Positions 1-8,820 of a stretch of DNA of 64,000 nucleotides are shown piece after piece. This stretch comes from an uncultured Clostridia bacterium (GTDB taxonomy: Bacteria; Bacillota; Clostridia; Oscillospirales; Ruminococcaceae), in NCBI GenBank assembly GCA_947627465.1, contig CANQWD010000007.1, positions 1 to 64,000 of the forward strand, read 5' to 3'. The notes under the pieces were generated by a model. That model was not told where the DNA came from. It was given only the letters and a program-made list of their open reading frames with translations, and did not search any database. The first letter of the stretch is position 1. Every line of letters begins with the position of its first letter. The translations under genes and the position numbers were made by a program.

Positions 1-73
1 TTCGTCGATTTTGTGCAATCTGACGAAAAATTAGGCGACGCAATCGGACGACAATCTCTGTGCGGTGTTGCCT
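1..73 (+). repeat. MITE-like fold-back element, family A (right end only)
   Basis: Bases 1-73 are identical to 8587-8659, the right part of a complete 174-bp element, and end with the same terminal repeat TGTGCGGTGTTGCCT. The left end lies outside the window. It stops 28 bp upstream of the -35 box of the GGDEF gene. Confidence 0.85.
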
Positions 74-101
74 TAATCAGCACCTCCTTAAGACAATGGT
101 G

Positions 102-130
102 TTGACAAAATTCTCCGAAAGTGGTATAAT
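102..130 (+). promoter_or_regulatory. Sigma-A promoter of the GGDEF gene
   Basis: TTGACA at 102-107 and TATAAT at 125-130 with a 17-bp spacer match the vegetative consensus exactly. The predicted leader is about 110 nt. GGAGG at 230-234 is placed ideally for an ATG at 243 that encodes only five codons (stop at 258). The gene's own ATG at 250 overlaps this mini-ORF in another frame, 15 nt from GGAGG. Confidence 0.85.
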
Positions 131-249
131 ATGTAATAGAGTTTTGGCTGGAAACAAATTGATTTTCATGCCCGAACCATGGGAAACGCAAAGTTTTCTT
201 AACCGTTTGGTAAATTACAAAAATACCATGGAGGTTCAACGGATGAATT

Positions 250-1989
250 ATGAAGTCTAATCGTAAGGCATTTCATACTATACACTGCATTATGTCGGGT
301 CTTTTCGTATGCGTTGTAGTCTACCTTATTTTAATAACGCAAAGCAAGCCGCTTGCGGAAACCCAATACGATCAGACCACGCCGTTTGAAAGCGGCTGGC
401 ATACCGAGGACGGCACGGAGCTTAACGAAAAAACGCTGCGGAAACTGAAAAACATAAGTCCGAGCGAGGAAATAAGCATTTTCAATACTATACCGGCGGA
501 TTTGGCGAACGCCGACGCTCTTTTTTTCAGAGCGAAAAACGTCTTTTACAGCGTTTACATAAACGGAAAGAACGTATACGAACCCAAGATCGGGGAGAGC
601 GTTTTTTACACGAACTCTACGGGCACGCGTTGGAACTGCATAGATCTTACTCCCAAACAATGCGGAAAAGAGATCGAGATCAAGGTAAGAGTGGCTTATG
701 AAAACGCGCGGTGCGGATTGGACGGCTTCAGGATAGGAAGCTCGGCGGGCGCAGTCATGAACGTTATGCAGGAAAAAATGGTGGCGTTTATAACTTGCGT
801 GCTTATGCTGTTTGTGGGAGTACTGCTGTCTGTGGCGGACATTCCGATAAACATACGCTCAAACAAAAACCACGAGCTGCTGTATTTAGGAGTTTTCTCA
901 ATATGCATTGCGACATGGTGTTTATCGGAGCTTAATATCATTCAATTCTTTTTCGACAACAGCCGCGCCATGCAGGTCGTTTCATGCGGCTCGCTTATGC
1001 TTATTCCCATACCGCTTATGCTGTATCTCGATTCGGTGTTCGGGTTTAAGACAAAATTTGTCATGCCCGCGGTATGCGTCGCTTCGGCGGTGGAATTCGT
1101 CGTGTGCTGGGGGCTTCATCTGTTCGGTATCAAGGATATCCACGAAACCCTTACGCTGTCGCACATCATGCTTGCGGTATCGGCGGGCTTGCTGATATAT
1201 TCCATAATAAAAAACATGGTCACGCAGTCCAAAAAACAAGGCGCGAATATTTACAGCATTCTCAGAACGATCGGACTTTGCAGCATTGCGGTCGCGGCGT
1301 TCATAGATATTACGAGGTACTATTCCGGGCAGACAAGCGACAGCGCACAATTCGTTCGCGTCGGCTTGCTTATCTTTATAATCTGTTTCGGCGCGTCCAG
1401 CTTGGAGAACACCATAAAAGCCGTCAAGAAAGGGGCGCAGACAGAATTTATAAGTCAGCTGGCATATCACGACTGTCTGACGGGAGTGGGCAACCGCACC
1501 GCTTTTCAGGAACGCTTGGACGAGCTTGAAAAAAGTATCGGCTCGAACTCCGTGGGACTTGTTATGTTCGACGTCAACGACCTGAAATACGTCAACGACA
1601 ATTTGGGGCACTCCTTGGGTGACAGCATGATCCAAACAGCCGCCGAGATTATAAGCGGCTCGTTTGAAGAGTGCGGCGAGTGCTTCAGAATCGGCGGCGA
1701 CGAATTCGCGGTGATTATTACGGGCACGGAGGATATTCAAAAAGCCTATGACGACGGAGAAGCTCTGTTTAAGGAAAAATGCGCTCTGCACAACAACGAC
1801 CCCGCCAGCGAACTTAGGATAAGCATTGCGCACGGCTTTTTCCTTTACTCCAAAAACGGAAAATTTGAAAAAGTTGCCGAGGGCTTGCGCGAAGCGGACA
1901 GGAAGATGTACGAGGACAAGCGCGTAATGAAAACGAACCAAACGCCGCCCGCCGAATACTACGCGGAACGGCAGACGAAAGCGGTCTGA
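250..1989 (+). CDS. Membrane-bound diguanylate cyclase (7TM-like sensor + GGDEF)
   Basis: 579 aa. One N-terminal membrane segment (about residues 10-30) is followed by an extracytoplasmic region to about 170, a block of roughly seven hydrophobic helices (about 175-385), and a C-terminal GGDEF domain with the intact motif RIGGDEF (GGDEF at 482-486). The layout resembles 7TMR-DISM sensors that make cyclic di-GMP from GTP. The product-inhibition motif RxxD is not present upstream of GGDEF, so feedback inhibition through that site is unlikely. ATG 250 is the first usable start, because the codon at 244-246 in this frame is a stop. The gene stands alone between a family A and a family C repeat. 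The ligand sensed is unknown. A role in the motility/attachment switch is plausible given the flagellar genes at 53-64 kb, but this is inference. Confidence 0.85.
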   Translation: MKSNRKAFHTIHCIMSGLFVCVVVYLILITQSKPLAETQYDQTTPFESGWHTEDGTELNEKTLRKLKNISPSEEISIFNTIPADLANADALFFRAKNVFYSVYINGKNVYEPKIGESVFYTNSTGTRWNCIDLTPKQCGKEIEIKVRVAYENARCGLDGFRIGSSAGAVMNVMQEKMVAFITCVLMLFVGVLLSVADIPINIRSNKNHELLYLGVFSICIATWCLSELNIIQFFFDNSRAMQVVSCGSLMLIPIPLMLYLDSVFGFKTKFVMPAVCVASAVEFVVCWGLHLFGIKDIHETLTLSHIMLAVSAGLLIYSIIKNMVTQSKKQGANIYSILRTIGLCSIAVAAFIDITRYYSGQTSDSAQFVRVGLLIFIICFGASSLENTIKAVKKGAQTEFISQLAYHDCLTGVGNRTAFQERLDELEKSIGSNSVGLVMFDVNDLKYVNDNLGHSLGDSMIQTAAEIISGSFEECGECFRIGGDEFAVIITGTEDIQKAYDDGEALFKEKCALHNNDPASELRISIAHGFFLYSKNGKFEKVAEGLREADRKMYEDKRVMKTNQTPPAEYYAERQTKAV

Positions 1990-2057
1990 AATTCTAAAGG
2001 CAGCTCAACGCATTAAATTTTTTTGGGTTATCGCTTTTGGTCAGCCGAGCAGCATCT

Positions 2058-2152
2058 CAATTGACAATTTACAATTTCGGTTGCGCGCTTCGCACGCTGA
2101 TTTAAATACGCGCCGCGCAGCGGCGCACCGCAATTGTCAATTGTAAATTGTA
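2058..2152 (+). repeat. Fold-back element, family C
   Basis: AT-rich arms (CAATTGACAATTTACAATT at 2058-2076, with its near complement ending about 2152) enclose a GC-rich core, GCGCGCTTCGC...GCGCCGCGC. The same arms and core occur in reverse orientation at 49770-49873. It lies between the GGDEF stop and the shared terminator. Confidence 0.75.
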
Positions 2153-2173
2153 CATTTCCATGAATTTTATATA

Positions 2174-2214
2174 CAATAACACCGGGCTTTTCAAACGCCC
2201 GGTGTTATTGTTTT
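2174..2214. terminator. Bidirectional intrinsic terminator
   Basis: A perfect 14-bp stem (2174-2187 with 2197-2210) and 9-nt loop are followed by TTTT on the plus strand. It ends at the stop codon of the leftward surface-protein gene, so it can close both convergent transcripts. Confidence 0.85.
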
Positions 2215-5200
2215 ATTTATTCTTTACGGTTTTCTTGGAAGAACTTTTTGCCGCTTTGCGCTTTTTGGACTTTCTTACGCAAAGTATGATTATCAGCGCG
2301 ATTACCGCCGCACCGCCCGCCGCCGCGAACGGTATCCAAACCGTATCGGGTTCGGCGATACAGAATATGCCCTCGGCGCCCGTCATTTCGACAAGCATAT
2401 ATTTTCCGCTCTGCTTAGCCGTAACGGCGCTCCATTTGCCGTCGGAATATATCCATACGTTGGCTTTGCTCTTTCCCGGATTTAATATCCGAACGGACAC
2501 CATATCCGCGCTTCCGACGTCGGTATTCTTCAGCGTAAGCTTGTATATCTTCGCGTTTTTGCCCGCGCCGACGGGCTTTTCCGTGCTCTGTTCCTCGACG
2601 GAAAGCTCCGCGCTGTCCTCAAAGCTGCCCGAAGCGAGAGCCAGCGCAAGTTTTCCATCCGCCTCCGCGCTTTGCGTAATAGTCACGATGTGCTTGTATT
2701 CCGCTTCCACAACGATATCGGAAAGTCTGCCCGTTGTGTCGAAATCGCTCCACCCGCCGTAGCAGTCCGCTTTTTCGGGAACTTCGGGCAGCGGAAGCTT
2801 CGACAGATCCTGACCGTATGAGAACGGTATCTTTTGAACAAGCTTGCCGTCCGCGTTCAAAACAAGATCGAACGTCAGCATTTCGGCGGGCATATTTTCC
2901 AGCTTCGAGAATTTCTCGAACGAAACAGGCTCGGCTCTGCCCGCGCAGCTTACGCCGTCCATGCCGGCAAGTCCCGTATCTACAAAACAGTTGTCCTTTA
3001 GCGTGCCGTCCTCTTTGATCTTACCCGCGACCGCGCCCAGGAACTCTCCGCCGTCAACTATCGTGGTGATCGCGCGGCAGCCGCTCAAGCGTTCTGCGAA
3101 GCCCGCTATTCCGCCTATATAGGAGCTTCCCGAAAGACGCGCTTTTGAATAACAGCCGCGCACCGACGCGTTGGCGCAGCCCGCCGCGCCGCCGACATAA
3201 TCCGCGCCGAAAACGCTGCCGTAGTTTTCACCGCCTATCAGCGTGCCAAGCTCCATTCTGCCGACAAGTCCGCCCGCGGAGTCTTTTTTCGCGGTGACTT
3301 CTCCGTAATTTTTGCAGCCCCTGACCACCGACTTGGTTTCATACCGCGCTCGGGCGGAAAGCTTTCCGGTTACGTCGTCCTCCGGGTCGAGATCGTATTC
3401 TATCGCCATTGCTCCCGCAACTCCGCCTACGTTTCGATCGCCTTCAACCGCGCCGTTGTTGCGGCAGTCGGCGACTTTGCCCTCGCGCGTTGACTCCGCG
3501 TCCTCGTCGGAGGTGTCTTGAATGATATACTTTATCGTTTCTCCGGACGTTGTATCCGTAAGCTCTCCGACCTCGTCTATCACAAGATCGGTTATAACGC
3601 CAATTTGACGGTTTATCGCCCTGAGCTTTTCGGTAAGCTCCGTACCCTGCTCGTTTAGATCCGCCGCAAGCTCATCGGCTTCGCCGAACATTGCAGAAAG
3701 CGCGTCGAACAGATTGTCGCTGTCTTGGCGAACGCTGCCCGAAAGCGGCTTGAACGGCTTTTTATTCGTATTTGAAAGGCTGTCCGCCGCGTTTGAAACG
3801 CACTCCAGCGCGTGCTCAAAAAGAGTACCCGCGCGGGAAACGCGGTCGAACGACGCGGAGATAAGCTCCGCCGCTTTTTCGATATTATCGTTTGCGGGCT
3901 TTATATCCTCTATCGCCGCTCTGAATCCGCCAAGCGCGGCGTTTAAATTCTCCGCCGCCGTTTGAGCTTCGCCGAGCGCCGTTCCCAACTGTGATTTCGC
4001 GCCGTCGATATCGGAAATTATCGTCGGAAGAGAATCGGCGATCTTTTCCAGTGCCGTCACACAATTTTTCAGCGCGGCCGTCAATTCTTGAGTATCAATC
4101 GCATTTACGTCGGGCGAAGAAAGCGCCGTCCTTGAAACCGTTGATTCCGTTAAATCGGAAGTATTCGGCAGACTGATATCGGGCAGACTTATTTCCGGTC
4201 TGCTGATATTGGGCAGACTTACATCGGGCAAACTTATCTCCGGTCTGCTGATATCGGGCAAGCTGAAGTTAGGTTCGCTTGTCTCGGGGCTGCTGATATC
4301 GGGCAGGCTGATGTTCGGTTCGCTCGTCTCGGGGCTGCTGATATCGGGCAGACTGATGTTCGGCTCGCTCGTCTCGGGGCTGCTGATATCGGGCAAACTG
4401 ATGTTCGGCTCACTGATATCGGGTATTTTTTCGCCGATCTCCTTGAGCCACTCGACAATGCCGGCGATATTTTCCATAGCGTCCGCAAGCTGATCGAATA
4501 TATCGTCCGAAGCCGCAACAGCGTCTTTCAAAGCCTGTATCGCTTCTTTAAACGCTTGCGCGTCATCCTCTATAACGCTTGTCTGCAGCTTATCCAGAGC
4601 GCCGCTTATGTCCGCGGCGATGTTTTTGACGTTTTGGGCGCAGTTTTGAAGATCGGCGATCGCCGCCGCAACATCATCGGAAGCCCCGCCCGCCGCTTCG
4701 GGTATCTTACCGAGTTCTTCAGCCGCGTCGGAAAGCAAACCTGCCGCCTCGGAAAGTTCCGTGCCGATATCCGAGAGATCGTCGGCGGCAGGCTTCGCAA
4801 TCACGATAGCGTTTGAGATATCCGCGGTAACCATATTCACGGCGTTGACGTTGTCGTCAACAAAATCGCCCATACTGCCCGCTATGCTGTCGGCGCTGTT
4901 TTGCGCGGTCTGCGAGAAGTTCTTTATCTTGGTCAAGTGAGAATAGACCGTATTTCCCGCCTCGCCTGCACTGTTCAGTGCGTCGTCCGTCATGGTGTTC
5001 AGCTTGTCAAGCTCGGTTCTTAGGCTGCCGAGAAGATCCTCCGAGGGCGTTATCGAGAGGTAAGGCTCGGTTTGTCCGACAATTCCGCCGACTTCCTTTC
5101 TGCCGTTGATAACGCCGTCGTTTACGCAGCCCGAAAGGTAGCCGCTCTGCCGCCCCGCTATGCCGCCCGTATTGTAGCCTACGTGCGGATAACCCACACT

Positions 5201-5992
5201 GCCGCTGTTTTTGCAGCTTTGCACAACGCCGTCGGAATAGCCGACCACGCCGCCCGTATCGAAAACGCTGTTAACAACGGTCGCTTCGTTTACGGTCTCC
5301 GTTTCGCCGAGAATATTCCCAATTCCCATATCCCCGGTGTTCGCCGAGGATATCTCCTCCGTAAGGTTAACGTCCGCGGTGTTTGCGCAGTTTATAAGAG
5401 TGCCGGCATTATTCCCCGCGATACCGCCCGTGCCTTTTTTCCCGTGAACCGCGCCCTCCGAGGAGCAGGAGATTATTTTGCCGCTTTCGGCGTTGCTCCC
5501 CGCTATGCCGCCTACATTTTCTTCGCCGCTCACGGTGCCGTTAAACGAGCTGTTCTTTATCGTGCCGCGGTTTTCACCCGCTATGCCGCCTATGTCGCCG
5601 CGCGTGCCTTTCGGAGCTATCGTTCCTGTGACATTGAGGTTTTCGATAACGCCGCCCTTTTCTATATAGCGGAACAGTCCCATATCCGAGCCGCTTGCGG
5701 TTATCCTCAGCATCGAGATCGTGTGTCCGTTGCCGTTGAATGTGCCGCCGAAGATCGGGATCGGCGTGAACTCGTCGTAATCAAGGTCGAGATCGGCGGC
5801 GAGGTTTACGGTTTTGCCTTTAGACCAGCTGTCGAGTGTGCAGTTTTTGGAAAACGCCAGAAGCTCCTCGACGGAGGAAATGGTGACCGTACCGCCGTCC
5901 GCGAACGCCTTAAAATTCAGCGGCGCGGCAAGAGAAGCCGCGAACGCGCCCGTCAGCACTGCCGCCGAAATTCGTTTAATCGTGCGTTTCAT
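2213..5992 (-). CDS. Large GLUG-repeat surface protein with helical stalk and C-terminal anchor
   Basis: 1259 aa from the ATG at 5992, chosen because GAGGAGG lies 9 nt upstream; the gene overlaps the 3' end of the transporter by 17 bp. In order: a signal peptide (1 to about 32, KRTIKRISAAVLTGAF), GLUG-type repeats (about 115-290, recurring GGIAG/GGVVG), a long Ala-rich helical/coiled-coil region, a Ser/Pro linker (about 517-614) of near-identical 16-residue units of the type LPDISSPETSEPNIS, more helical region, a second GLUG block (about 840-1000), an InlB-B-repeat-like segment (about 1054-1100, YGGWSDF), one transmembrane helix (about 1217-1240) and a Lys-rich tail. It should be a membrane-tethered cell-surface protein. 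Co-expression with the MMPL transporter suggests a joint envelope function. No enzymatic motif is visible. Confidence 0.8.
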   Translation of the reverse strand: MKRTIKRISAAVLTGAFAASLAAPLNFKAFADGGTVTISSVEELLAFSKNCTLDSWSKGKTVNLAADLDLDYDEFTPIPIFGGTFNGNGHTISMLRITASGSDMGLFRYIEKGGVIENLNVTGTIAPKGTRGDIGGIAGENRGTIKNSSFNGTVSGEENVGGIAGSNAESGKIISCSSEGAVHGKKGTGGIAGNNAGTLINCANTADVNLTEEISSANTGDMGIGNILGETETVNEATVVNSVFDTGGVVGYSDGVVQSCKNSGSVGYPHVGYNTGGIAGRQSGYLSGCVNDGVINGRKEVGGIVGQTEPYLSITPSEDLLGSLRTELDKLNTMTDDALNSAGEAGNTVYSHLTKIKNFSQTAQNSADSIAGSMGDFVDDNVNAVNMVTADISNAIVIAKPAADDLSDIGTELSEAAGLLSDAAEELGKIPEAAGGASDDVAAAIADLQNCAQNVKNIAADISGALDKLQTSVIEDDAQAFKEAIQALKDAVAASDDIFDQLADAMENIAGIVEWLKEIGEKIPDISEPNISLPDISSPETSEPNISLPDISSPETSEPNISLPDISSPETSEPNFSLPDISRPEISLPDVSLPNISRPEISLPDISLPNTSDLTESTVSRTALSSPDVNAIDTQELTAALKNCVTALEKIADSLPTIISDIDGAKSQLGTALGEAQTAAENLNAALGGFRAAIEDIKPANDNIEKAAELISASFDRVSRAGTLFEHALECVSNAADSLSNTNKKPFKPLSGSVRQDSDNLFDALSAMFGEADELAADLNEQGTELTEKLRAINRQIGVITDLVIDEVGELTDTTSGETIKYIIQDTSDEDAESTREGKVADCRNNGAVEGDRNVGGVAGAMAIEYDLDPEDDVTGKLSARARYETKSVVRGCKNYGEVTAKKDSAGGLVGRMELGTLIGGENYGSVFGADYVGGAAGCANASVRGCYSKARLSGSSYIGGIAGFAERLSGCRAITTIVDGGEFLGAVAGKIKEDGTLKDNCFVDTGLAGMDGVSCAGRAEPVSFEKFSKLENMPAEMLTFDLVLNADGKLVQKIPFSYGQDLSKLPLPEVPEKADCYGGWSDFDTTGRLSDIVVEAEYKHIVTITQSAEADGKLALALASGSFEDSAELSVEEQSTEKPVGAGKNAKIYKLTLKNTDVGSADMVSVRILNPGKSKANVWIYSDGKWSAVTAKQSGKYMLVEMTGAEGIFCIAEPDTVWIPFAAAGGAAVIALIIILCVRKSKKRKAAKSSSKKTVKNK

Positions 5993-8459
5993 CTGTCTGT
6001 ACCTCCTCATCTTCAAGCTGAACAGCGTTCGTTTCAAGAGCGGCATTTACCGTGCCGCGTATCGTTCCGCTGAAGTCGCCGTCCACAACGCCCTGAACGT
6101 AGCCGCGCATGTGTCCGTGAACGCGCATATTGCCGCTCATCGTCTGCATTGAGAGCTTGTGCTTCATCGTGATAGCCGTCTTTTCGATGATGACGTCGCC
6201 GAGCAGCAATATCTGCGGCAGAATGCCCATTACAAGCAAAATGGATATCAGCGTGCCGCGCCCCAAGCAAACGCCTATCGAGGATATCGCAGGGTTGGTA
6301 GACAAAATGCCTATCAAAACGCCCGCCGCCGCCAAGATCGTGCCCGAGGTGATGATCGTCGGGAAAGACTGATTGAGCGCCTCGATCGTCGCTTTCTTGA
6401 GCGGCATGGTCTTTTTAAGCTCCATATAGCGGTTGGCGATAACTATCGCGTAGTCGATGTTCGCGCCCATCTGAATAGAGCTTACTACAAGATAACTCAG
6501 GAAAAACAGCGGGTCGTTCTGCAAAAACGGGAACGAGAAGTTTATCCAGACCGAACCTTGAATTACCAAGATAAGCAGAATGGGAAGTCCCGAAGATTTG
6601 AACGTGAAAATAAGCACCAATACCACGAAAACTATCGTAAGTATGCCAATGAGAAGATTATCGCCCGCGAAAGACGTTGAAAGGTCGTAGTCCGAGGTGG
6701 AATTTCCGACAAGCAGACACTCGCCCTCGCCGTAATATTTCGCGGCGGTCTCGTGGAGCGTGTTGAGGAATTTTGTGGTCTCGCGGCTTTCCTCGGGAAG
6801 ATTTAGCTGAAGCACAAGGCGGCTGTAATTCTCGCCTTTAAGCTGTTTCAAGGCGTCGGAAAGCTGAACGTGCAGATCCTCTATGGTTTTCGTCATGTCC
6901 TCGTCGAGCGTTACATAGCCTTGCTGCATTTCATCATAGACGAACATAAACATATCCACAAGCGGCACGCCGTATTTATCCACGCCCGAAACGACTTGCC
7001 CGTAATTCTCGCCGTTTATAGCATAAGCCGAATACAGCGCCCGCGACACCTCGATATCGAGGTCGGCAAGCTCGGCGAACTGCCGCGGCGTAAGCTTGTC
7101 GGTGAGCACATAGCCGTCCATTGCTTCTACGTTCGCAAGCCCCAAAACCGTATCGGTCTCCTCCATTTGGTCAAGCTCGCGCAGAAGCCGTCCCTCTTTT
7201 TCGTAATCGCCCGTCGGTACGAGCACGGCTAAGGTATTCACCTTGCCGAAGTTCTCGTTGACCCGCTCAGTCGCGATCTGCGACTCGTTTTTACGCGCGG
7301 TCGTGAGATCCGTCATTCCGAAAGCGTAAGGGCAAAGATTGGAGCAGATAGCACCCGCCACTATCAGCACAATGAAGATCGGCGGCATTATAAAGCGCGT
7401 TTTCACCGCGAATTTGCCCCATGCCGTTATCTTCGGCACGAAATTTTTGTGGTGCGTTTTATCGATAAGTCCGCTGAAGCTCATCAAAAGTCCCGGCATT
7501 AACGTAAACACGGCAAGCAGGGAAAGCACGATAGCTTTCATCAGCACGAAACCGAGATCTTTGCCTATGCCGAATTTCATAAAGCACATAGCGCCCAAGC
7601 CCGAAAGCGTGGTCATTGAGGAACCCGCTATCTCGGGAATGGCTTTGGAAAGCGCTATAACGCACGCGTCATGCGCGTTCATGCGCTCGCGCTCCTCGGT
7701 GTAGCGGTGGCAGAGGATTATCGCGTAATCTATCGCCAGCGCAAGCTGCAAAATTACAGCTACGGAATTTGATACGAACGAGATCTCGCCGAACATAAAG
7801 TTCGTGCCTTTGTTCATAATAGCCGCCATTCCGAATGTTAAGAGCATTACGGGAATTTCCATATAGGTCTGCGAGGTAAAAAGCAAGACCAACAGGATTA
7901 TCACCACCGCGATTATCATAACGACCTGAATTTCCGCGTTTAAAGAAGCGGACGCGTCGTCGCCCGTGTCGCCCGTGACGTAAACGTCATAGCCGTCCAG
8001 TATCTTTTTTACCTTGTCAAGCGCGCTGAGGCTCACCGCGTCCTCGGAAGTGCCGTCGTAGGTTATCGAGAAAAGCGCCGCGCCGTCTTTGAAATAATCC
8101 TCGGTGTTTTCAAAATTCAGCTCTTTAACGCCGCTTACGTCCCTTATTTCCTCCGCGAGCTTTTCCGCCTGCGAATAGGCGATGTTGTCCACCATAATTC
8201 GGTTCGTGCCGAACGTCGTGAACTCCTCCTCCATTACGGTAAGTCCGCGGCGCGTTTCCGTGGAGGCGGGCAGGTAGCTCGTCAAGTCGTCGTTCACCTT
8301 TACCCAGCCGCTTGAGAAAACGCAGAAAACCGCGAATCCGATATACAAGAGATAGAACGCCTTGCGCTTATCCACGATAAACGCGGCAATCCGTTCCATT
8401 GCGCTCGGCTTTGCACTTGTTTTACTTGCTTCGCTTACTTCTCTTGCTTCACTGCTCAA
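5976..8459 (-). CDS. MMPL/RND-family transporter
   Basis: 827 aa with the duplicated MMPL architecture: two sets of about six transmembrane helices, each preceded by a large extracytoplasmic loop. The helical repeats carry the family's charged segments (AIDYAIILCHRYTEE, and NIDYAIVIANRYMEL in the second half). Such proteins export lipids or hydrophobic molecules using the proton gradient; the substrate here is unknown. The start taken is TTG 8459, with AAAGGA 12 nt upstream. An ATG between them opens only a four-codon ORF, and the next in-frame ATG (8399) lacks a ribosome binding site. The C-terminal tail (after about residue 770) is polar and rich in His/Gly. It is first in an operon with the GLUG surface protein. 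A family A element sits in its leader. Confidence 0.88.
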   Translation of the reverse strand: MSSEAREVSEASKTSAKPSAMERIAAFIVDKRKAFYLLYIGFAVFCVFSSGWVKVNDDLTSYLPASTETRRGLTVMEEEFTTFGTNRIMVDNIAYSQAEKLAEEIRDVSGVKELNFENTEDYFKDGAALFSITYDGTSEDAVSLSALDKVKKILDGYDVYVTGDTGDDASASLNAEIQVVMIIAVVIILLVLLFTSQTYMEIPVMLLTFGMAAIMNKGTNFMFGEISFVSNSVAVILQLALAIDYAIILCHRYTEERERMNAHDACVIALSKAIPEIAGSSMTTLSGLGAMCFMKFGIGKDLGFVLMKAIVLSLLAVFTLMPGLLMSFSGLIDKTHHKNFVPKITAWGKFAVKTRFIMPPIFIVLIVAGAICSNLCPYAFGMTDLTTARKNESQIATERVNENFGKVNTLAVLVPTGDYEKEGRLLRELDQMEETDTVLGLANVEAMDGYVLTDKLTPRQFAELADLDIEVSRALYSAYAINGENYGQVVSGVDKYGVPLVDMFMFVYDEMQQGYVTLDEDMTKTIEDLHVQLSDALKQLKGENYSRLVLQLNLPEESRETTKFLNTLHETAAKYYGEGECLLVGNSTSDYDLSTSFAGDNLLIGILTIVFVVLVLIFTFKSSGLPILLILVIQGSVWINFSFPFLQNDPLFFLSYLVVSSIQMGANIDYAIVIANRYMELKKTMPLKKATIEALNQSFPTIITSGTILAAAGVLIGILSTNPAISSIGVCLGRGTLISILLVMGILPQILLLGDVIIEKTAITMKHKLSMQTMSGNMRVHGHMRGYVQGVVDGDFSGTIRGTVNAALETNAVQLEDEEVQTDETHD

Positions 8460-8485
8460 TTTCCGCTCATTCCTTTCTTTATTTT

Positions 8486-8659
8486 AGGCAACACCGCACA
8501 AAGACCGCCCTACGGGCTTTGCCGCCCGCTTGCTTGCAAATTTTCCGTCATTTTTGCCCAAAATCTCCTCATAGGCGCCAGCCTTATTCGTCGATTTTGT
8601 GCAATCTGACGAAAAATTAGGCGACGCAATCGGACGACAATCTCTGTGCGGTGTTGCCT
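8486..8659 (+). repeat. MITE-like fold-back element, family A (complete)
   Basis: 174 bp with 15-bp perfect terminal inverted repeats AGGCAACACCGCACA / TGTGCGGTGTTGCCT, internal partial self-complementarity, and a 7-bp direct repeat TTATTTT on both flanks (8479-8485 and 8660-8666) that looks like a target-site duplication. No ORF. It lies between the transporter promoter and start codon, so it is transcribed in that leader. Confidence 0.88.
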
Positions 8660-8677
8660 TTATTTTGAGTGTATATA

Positions 8678-8706
8678 ATTATACCACACTTGTGTAATAT
8701 TGTCAA
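8678..8706 (-). promoter_or_regulatory. Sigma-A promoter of the MMPL-GLUG operon
   Basis: On the minus strand TTGACA (8706-8701), a 17-bp spacer and TATAAT (8683-8678) match consensus. The spacer contains the small inverted repeat ACAC-AA-GTGT, a possible operator. Transcription runs through the family A element into the transporter gene. Confidence 0.85.
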
Positions 8707-8820
8707 CATTTTTCGAAAAAAAATTGTGCAATAATATCGAATTGTCGGTCGAATTTTTATGCACAATTCACAACAACGTCTCTCCGAAATCGTTCTGCCT
8801 TTTCCGATATCGCGCGGCAC

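Noticed and set aside
982-1941. Long minus-strand open frame opposite the GGDEF gene
   Set aside because: It lacks a ribosome binding site and any recognisable protein pattern, while the opposite strand has an unmistakable GGDEF domain; many similar antisense frames arise from the codon bias of this genome.
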